DNA from: Alphaproteobacteria bacterium
GTDB taxonomy: Bacteria; Pseudomonadota; Alphaproteobacteria; Rickettsiales; SXRF01
DNA length: 9,346 nucleotides
Assembly (NCBI GenBank): GCA_020050695.1
Contig: JAGVKI010000320.1
Span: forward strand, 1-9,346
Direction of reading: 5' to 3'
In this document: positions 6,073-9,346 of the stretch, one piece after another
Position numbering within the stretch: the stretch's first letter is position 1
Layout: the number at the start of each line of letters is the position of its first letter
The notes under the pieces: model-generated
Seen by the model: the letters and a program-made list of their open reading frames with translations, nothing else
Databases searched by the model: none
Told to the model about the DNA's origin: nothing
Program-made: the position numbers and the translations under genes

Positions 6073-6561
6073 ATGCAAACCAACGTTTTACCCATTTCCA
6101 GCGCCATTGAGAAAAAACTTGAGGCGATGAATATTACGCTGCCGCCATCCGTATTGCCGGCTGCTAACTATGTGCCTTACACCATAAGTGGCAATTTAGT
6201 GCATATTTCCGGCCAGTTACCTATGAAAGACGGTAAGCCGCAGGATATTGGCAAGGTTGGTAAGGAATTTACCATTGAACAGGCCCAGCAGACGGCTCGC
6301 CAGTGCGGTATTAATATATTGTCGCATCTGAAGGCGGCTTGTGGTGGCAACCTCGATCGCGTGAAAAAATGCGTTCGCCTGGGGGTATTCGTCAATTCCA
6401 CCGAAAGCTTCACCGACCAGCCAAAAGTGGCTAACGGCGTATCCGACATGATGGTCGAGATCCTGGGCGAAGCGGGCAAGCATGCCCGTTTTGCGGTAGG
6501 CGTGAGCCAGCTGCCGTTCGGCGTGGCAGTAGAAGTGGATGGCACGTTCGAAATCGAATAA
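6073..6561 (+). CDS. ridA: RidA/YjgF-family protein (long subgroup, about 160 residues)
   Basis: A 162-residue member of the RidA (YjgF/YER057c/UK114) family. Classical RidA hydrolyses reactive 2-aminoacrylate and related enamine/imine intermediates released by PLP enzymes. Family features are ISGQLP (45-50), the helix TIEQAQQTARQC (67-78), VRLGVFVNS (101-109), and the C-terminal strand with Arg139 in HARFAVG then SQLPFGVAVEV (145-155). Arg139 and Glu154 match the substrate-binding Arg and Glu of RidA. It is longer than the roughly 128-residue archetype, with an N-terminal helical extension typical of a subgroup common in Proteobacteria, so its substrate could differ. The ATG at 6073 is chosen because AAGGA lies upstream at suitable spacing and the family N-terminus starts here. 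An in-frame ATG at 5989 would add 28 non-family residues and include the palindrome. A monocistronic unit is implied by the terminator that follows. Confidence 0.9.
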   Translation: MQTNVLPISSAIEKKLEAMNITLPPSVLPAANYVPYTISGNLVHISGQLPMKDGKPQDIGKVGKEFTIEQAQQTARQCGINILSHLKAACGGNLDRVKKCVRLGVFVNSTESFTDQPKVANGVSDMMVEILGEAGKHARFAVGVSQLPFGVAVEVDGTFEIE

Positions 6562-6590
6562 ACGCCGCTGCCTATATATAACTGAGAAAG

Positions 6591-6619
6591 GCGTCGCCCG
6601 ATGGGCGGCGCTTTTTTTT
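6591..6619 (+). terminator. Rho-independent terminator of ridA
   Basis: GCGTCGCCC (6591-6599) pairs with GGGCGGCGC (6603-6611) across a three-base loop, with one G-T wobble, and is followed by eight T (6612-6619). It lies 30 bases after the ridA stop. On the minus strand only three T follow, so it would act weakly, if at all, on the converging traX transcript. Confidence 0.93.
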
Positions 6620-6622
6620 ATA

Positions 6623-7360
6623 CTAGAAAGGATGGCCGGTGAGCCATTCCAACACGATCAGGTGTAAAGCGTAGATATAACCGGAATAAGCTGAAAGCTG
6701 TTTTCCAGCCCATATCACGGGTGCAGGCACGCGTGAGGTATCCAGCGTACGCAGTTCCATGGCGCTCAGCATCCAGCATACCAGGCACAGTACAGGGAGC
6801 ATTGCGATAGTGCTGGTCCACACGAAGTTGAAGGTGAACTGTGATACCAGCGCGAAGCATACAAAGGTTAGAACCAACATGCGGTCTGCCAGTTGTTTAC
6901 TGTAGAACTCGCGGCGGCGTTTGACATAACCGCACAAGGCAAACATGAAGCACAGGCTGCCATACTGGGTTAGTATAATGGTGATAACCCACGCAAATGC
7001 ACCAATCAGCCATTGATAGGGATGGGCGATGACTTTGCCTTTGGCATCCCACCAATGCAGTATCATGCGCGTAACGAGGATCGTGACCAGGATATTCTGC
7101 GTGCGTATATGGCCTGCAAGGATAGTATCGGAAACCGTCATCAGCGCCGCGAGAATAAACAGATCCCATTTAAAACGGTAGGATGCGGCGTATCCTGCAA
7201 GGAACATAAAGATCGGCGCCGAGCCGCGACCAATGCCTCGCAGCCATTCATATGGTTCTTCGCGCAAGAAGAATGCGCCGGAATGGTCAATGAACATCAG
7301 TAGCAGCGCGACCAGCTTTACTGCATCCCAGTTATTAAATGGGCGCGCTGTGTGAGTCAT
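6623..7360 (-). CDS. traX: TraX-family membrane acyltransferase
   Basis: A 245-residue polytopic protein matching the TraX family (PF05857), whose founder N-acetylates the processed F pilin. Diagnostic features are WDAVKLVALLLMFIDHSG (11-28) with the Asp25-His26 pair, then RGIGRGSAPIFMFLAGY (41-57). Further hydrophobic segments follow, ending with YIYALHLIVLEWL (228-240), similar to the last helix of membrane acyltransferases. The ATG lies one base after the scoB stop, so the gene is probably translated with scoAB. It ends a few bases from the ridA terminator and converges on ridA. The family is broad and many members sit away from conjugation genes, so pilin as the substrate is inference from the three pilins about 0.8 kb away. 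Acylation of another envelope substrate is the main alternative. Confidence 0.85.
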   Translation of the reverse strand: MTHTARPFNNWDAVKLVALLLMFIDHSGAFFLREEPYEWLRGIGRGSAPIFMFLAGYAASYRFKWDLFILAALMTVSDTILAGHIRTQNILVTILVTRMILHWWDAKGKVIAHPYQWLIGAFAWVITIILTQYGSLCFMFALCGYVKRRREFYSKQLADRMLVLTFVCFALVSQFTFNFVWTSTIAMLPVLCLVCWMLSAMELRTLDTSRVPAPVIWAGKQLSAYSGYIYALHLIVLEWLTGHPF

Positions 7361-7361
7361 A

Positions 7362-8000
7362 TCATTTCAGCCCGACAATAAAGTCTGCTTCGGTGGTTGC
7401 CTTAACTTCATCCAGCGTAACGCCAGCAGCCAGTTCAATCAGTGTCAGCTTGTCATCTTCAATGGTAAATACACCAGAAGTGGTAATCACCATATCCACT
7501 ACGCGCGTTCCTGTCAGTGGTAGTGAGCATTCCTTCACCAGCTTGGCGGAACCGTCTTTCGCATTATGATCCATAATGACGACCACCTGCTTTACGCCCG
7601 CCACCAGGTCCATCGCGCCGCCCATGCCCTTGACCATTTTGCCAGGCACCATCCAGTTCGCAAGGTCACCCTTTTGGGAGACCTGTAATGCACCAAGAAT
7701 AGCCAGGTCGATATGGCCGCCGCGTATCATCGCAAACGACGTCGCGCTATCGAAATAACTGCTGTAGGGAAGCGCTGTAATGGTTTGCTTGCCTGCATTG
7801 ATCAGGTCGGGATCAATCTCCGCAGCGGTAGGGAAGGGGCCCATGCCGAGCATACCGTTTTCGCTTTGCAGGGTGATGTGTACATCGGATGGCACATAGT
7901 TCGCCACCTGCGTGGGAATGCCGATACCGAGATTAACATAATAGCCATGCTTCAGTTCGCGTGCAGCACGCTTGCACATATCTTCGTGTGACCAGGCCAT
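7362..8000 (-). CDS. scoB: 3-oxoacid CoA-transferase subunit B
   Basis: A 212-residue beta subunit of a family I CoA-transferase (SCOT/ScoB/AtoA type). With subunit A it moves CoA between succinyl-CoA and acetoacetate, or a related acyl pair, feeding ketone bodies or 3-hydroxybutyrate into central metabolism in the cytosol. Signatures are NLGIGIPTQVANYVP (23-37) and SENGMLGMGPFP (46-57). Glu47 is the catalytic residue that forms the glutamyl-CoA thioester. Length is normal for the family. The start ATG (8000) lies two bases after the scoA stop, with an AGGGA-type ribosome site about 11 bases upstream inside scoA. No key residue is missing. Donor specificity (succinyl-CoA or acetyl-CoA) cannot be decided from sequence. 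Confidence 0.95.
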   Translation of the reverse strand: MAWSHEDMCKRAARELKHGYYVNLGIGIPTQVANYVPSDVHITLQSENGMLGMGPFPTAAEIDPDLINAGKQTITALPYSSYFDSATSFAMIRGGHIDLAILGALQVSQKGDLANWMVPGKMVKGMGGAMDLVAGVKQVVVIMDHNAKDGSAKLVKECSLPLTGTRVVDMVITTSGVFTIEDDKLTLIELAAGVTLDEVKATTEADFIVGLK

Positions 8001-8002
8001 GA

Positions 8003-8701
8003 TTACGCTTCCCTCACAGTTCTAAATTCGATGCGTTTTTCGAAATGCTCACCCTTGAAGATGCGCTGTACGAAAATACTTGGTGTATGGATCATGTCCG
8101 GATCAAGCTGTCCGGGTTCCACCAGTTCCTCTACTTCGGCCACGGTTACTTTACCGGCCATTGCCATAGGCAGGTTAAAGTTACGCGTGGTTTTACGGTA
8201 GACGAGGTTGCCTTCCGTGTCGCCCTTCCATGCTTTGACGATGGCAACGTCAGCATGCAGCGCCGTTTCCATTACATAATGATGCTCACCAAACTGGCGC
8301 GTTTCTTTGCCCTCGGCAATCACAGTGCCGTAGCCGGTGCGCGTGTAGAATGCAGGAATACCTGCGCCTGCTGCGCGGATGCGTTCTGCCAGCGTACCTT
8401 GCGGATTGAACTCCACCTCAAGTTCACCGGAGAGAAATTGTTTTTCTAATGTTTTATTCTCGCCCACATAGGATGCCACCATTTTGCGGATCTGGCGTGA
8501 GTGCAGCAGGATGCCGCTGCCAAAATCATCGGTGCCGCAGTTGTTGGCGATCCAGGTAATCTGCTTGGTGCCCGCATCGCGGATAGCCCGTATGGAATGT
8601 TCAGGGATGCCGCAAAGGCCAAAGCCGCCAGACATAATGGCCATGCCATCGAACAATAATCCCTCTAAAGCAGCCTGTGCGTTGGGATAAACTTTGCTCA
8701 T
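8003..8701 (-). CDS. scoA: 3-oxoacid CoA-transferase subunit A
   Basis: The alpha subunit, 232 residues, of the heteromeric CoA-transferase with ScoB. Signatures are MSGGFGLCGIPEHSI (23-37), the CoA-binding glycine loop, and EFNPQGTLAERIRAAGAGIP (97-116), followed by AFYTRTGYGT (117-126). The ATG at 8701 is preferred: GAGG (8715-8712) lies 10 bases upstream and the protein begins MSKVYPNAQAAL, as expected for the family. An in-frame ATG at 8731 would add ten unrelated residues and lacks a ribosome site. First gene of scoA-scoB-traX, with start-to-stop spacings of one or two bases. Likely transcribed from the AT-rich gap upstream, where minus-strand TATAAT (8773-8768) and TATACT (8760-8755) are -10 candidates without clear -35 partners. 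Confidence 0.95.
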   Translation of the reverse strand: MSKVYPNAQAALEGLLFDGMAIMSGGFGLCGIPEHSIRAIRDAGTKQITWIANNCGTDDFGSGILLHSRQIRKMVASYVGENKTLEKQFLSGELEVEFNPQGTLAERIRAAGAGIPAFYTRTGYGTVIAEGKETRQFGEHHYVMETALHADVAIVKAWKGDTEGNLVYRKTTRNFNLPMAMAGKVTVAEVEELVEPGQLDPDMIHTPSIFVQRIFKGEHFEKRIEFRTVREA

Positions 8702-9010
8702 AGTGTTAATACCTCGGTTATTTTTAAACAAAATAGGCAGGGTTTAGGCGAAATAGTATAAGCGCGGATTATATATTTAAAAGCAAATAGTTAATGTTTT
8801 GTGAATACGGACAATCAAAGGGTTAGACATATAGTGTTGTTAATAATAATTAACGAAATATGGTCAAATTAATTAAAATTTTAACTAATTTTTAATTGCA
8901 TGCATGGTTTAATTAGTGTTAACGAAGCTTTAAACTTTTTTGCCTCTTATAGATGCACTTTCTGACCACACAGGGAACGGGCAGCAACTTTAAAAATAAA
9001 GGGCAGAAAT
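8702..9010. promoter_or_regulatory. AT-rich divergent intergenic region, scoA / DUF2336 gene
   Basis: No gene is seen here. The region carries two minus-strand -10 candidates for scoA (8773-8768 and 8760-8755) and a cluster of palindromes: GTTAAT-AATA-ATTAAC (8839-8854), TTAAAATTTTAA (8873-8884), TGCATGCA (8897-8904) and GTTAAC (8918-8923). GTTAA-type half-sites recur. These could be regulator sites serving both divergent genes, or just reflect AT-richness. AAAGGG (8998-9003) is the ribosome site of the DUF2336 gene. Confidence 0.45.
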
Positions 9011-9346
9011 ATGAGTCTGACAAGTATGGATATAAAATTTCTTGCAGAACAACCCTCGGCACAGGCGCGCAGCGTACTTGCCAGTAAGTTGGGTAAAGAT
9101 TATCGCAGTGGGGCATTCAGTACTGCCTCGGAACTGGCGATTGCAGATGATATTTTCCGCATGCTGCTGCGTGATACAGAAATACAGGTTCGCAAATCAC
9201 TGGCTGAAGAACTGGCCTATTGCGCTGACGCCCCGCATGACATCATCATTGCGCTGGCTACCCAGGAAGAAATGGTTGCCCTGCCGGTATTGCAGCGTTC
9301 TTCCGTACTTAATGAAGAAGACCTCCTTGAAATTATCGCAAGCACG
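9011..9346 (+). CDS. DUF2336 (HEAT-like) protein, N-terminal part (runs off the right edge)
   Basis: One hundred and twelve codons are readable without a stop to the window edge. The sequence shows FLAEQPSAQARSVLASKLGKD (from residue 9), then LAIADDIFRMLLRDTEIQVRKSLAEEL and LPVLQRSSVLNEEDLLEII. These helical repeats with R/D-rich turns are the pattern of DUF2336 (PF10098), a HEAT/ARM-like protein of unknown function found mostly in Alphaproteobacteria, usually 350-400 residues. The repeats probably form a protein-binding scaffold. The ATG at 9011 is preferred because AAAGGG lies seven bases upstream; Met6 is possible. It is divergent from scoA and has no obvious link to the T4SS. Confidence 0.85.
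   Translation, partial: MSLTSMDIKFLAEQPSAQARSVLASKLGKDYRSGAFSTASELAIADDIFRMLLRDTEIQVRKSLAEELAYCADAPHDIIIALATQEEMVALPVLQRSSVLNEEDLLEIIAST

Noticed and set aside
8919..9116. Minus-strand 65-codon frame in the scoA / DUF2336 gap.
   Set aside because: It overlaps the start of the DUF2336 gene, which has clear family sequence; no matching ribosome site or domain.
1..9346. CRISPR array, tRNA/rRNA genes, insertion sequences, toxin-antitoxin or phage-defence genes.
   Set aside because: No regularly spaced repeats, no tRNA-like cloverleaf, no transposase or defence-family sequence was seen on either strand.

Overview
The window looks like chromosomal DNA of an alphaproteobacterium. A DUF2336 protein (a HEAT-like family found almost only in Alphaproteobacteria) starts at the right edge. 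Next to it are a two-subunit 3-oxoacid CoA-transferase, a long RidA variant and a P-type (VirB-like) type IV secretion system (T4SS). GC content is moderate by eye, with AT-rich intergenic gaps. Several VirB2 pilins plus VirB4/VirB6/VirB8 recalls the lineages around Rickettsiales, Holosporales and Micavibrio, but I cannot place it more narrowly. I see no transposase, integrase, tRNA, rRNA or CRISPR.

Left two thirds (1-5780, all minus strand, transcribed right to left): a T4SS locus. The order of transcription is three small paralogous VirB2/TrbC pilins (5780-4457), VirB4 (4159-1676), VirB6/TrbL (1673-294) and the first 31 codons of VirB8 (93-1), which leaves the window. No VirB3 or VirB7 gene is visible. 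The most striking feature is VirB4: its family landmarks are intact, but Walker A, Walker B, the RK motif and the downstream Gln motif are all changed (AGNT for GSGKT, HE for DE, QQ for RK, TTR for ATQ). This predicts an NTPase-dead or strongly altered VirB4 that is otherwise preserved. The locus appears split by internal signals: a large hairpin between the first two pilins, an extended -10 promoter before virB4, and a C-rich untranslated stretch followed by a promoter and a nine-codon upstream ORF before virB8.

Right third: ridA (6073-6561, plus strand) is divergent from the pilins and ends at a clear intrinsic terminator. scoA-scoB-traX form a tight minus-strand operon (8701-6623) for acetoacetate activation plus a TraX-family membrane acyltransferase. 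TraX N-acetylates the F pilin in the F plasmid, so its position about 0.8 kb from three pilin genes may be meaningful. An AT-rich, palindrome-rich gap (8702-9010) separates scoA from the divergent DUF2336 gene, which runs off the right edge.

Working model (inference): the pilins, VirB6, VirB8 and a structural VirB4 build an envelope channel or pilus. A second, active VirB4 and VirB3 would be encoded elsewhere, and TraX may cap the processed pilins.
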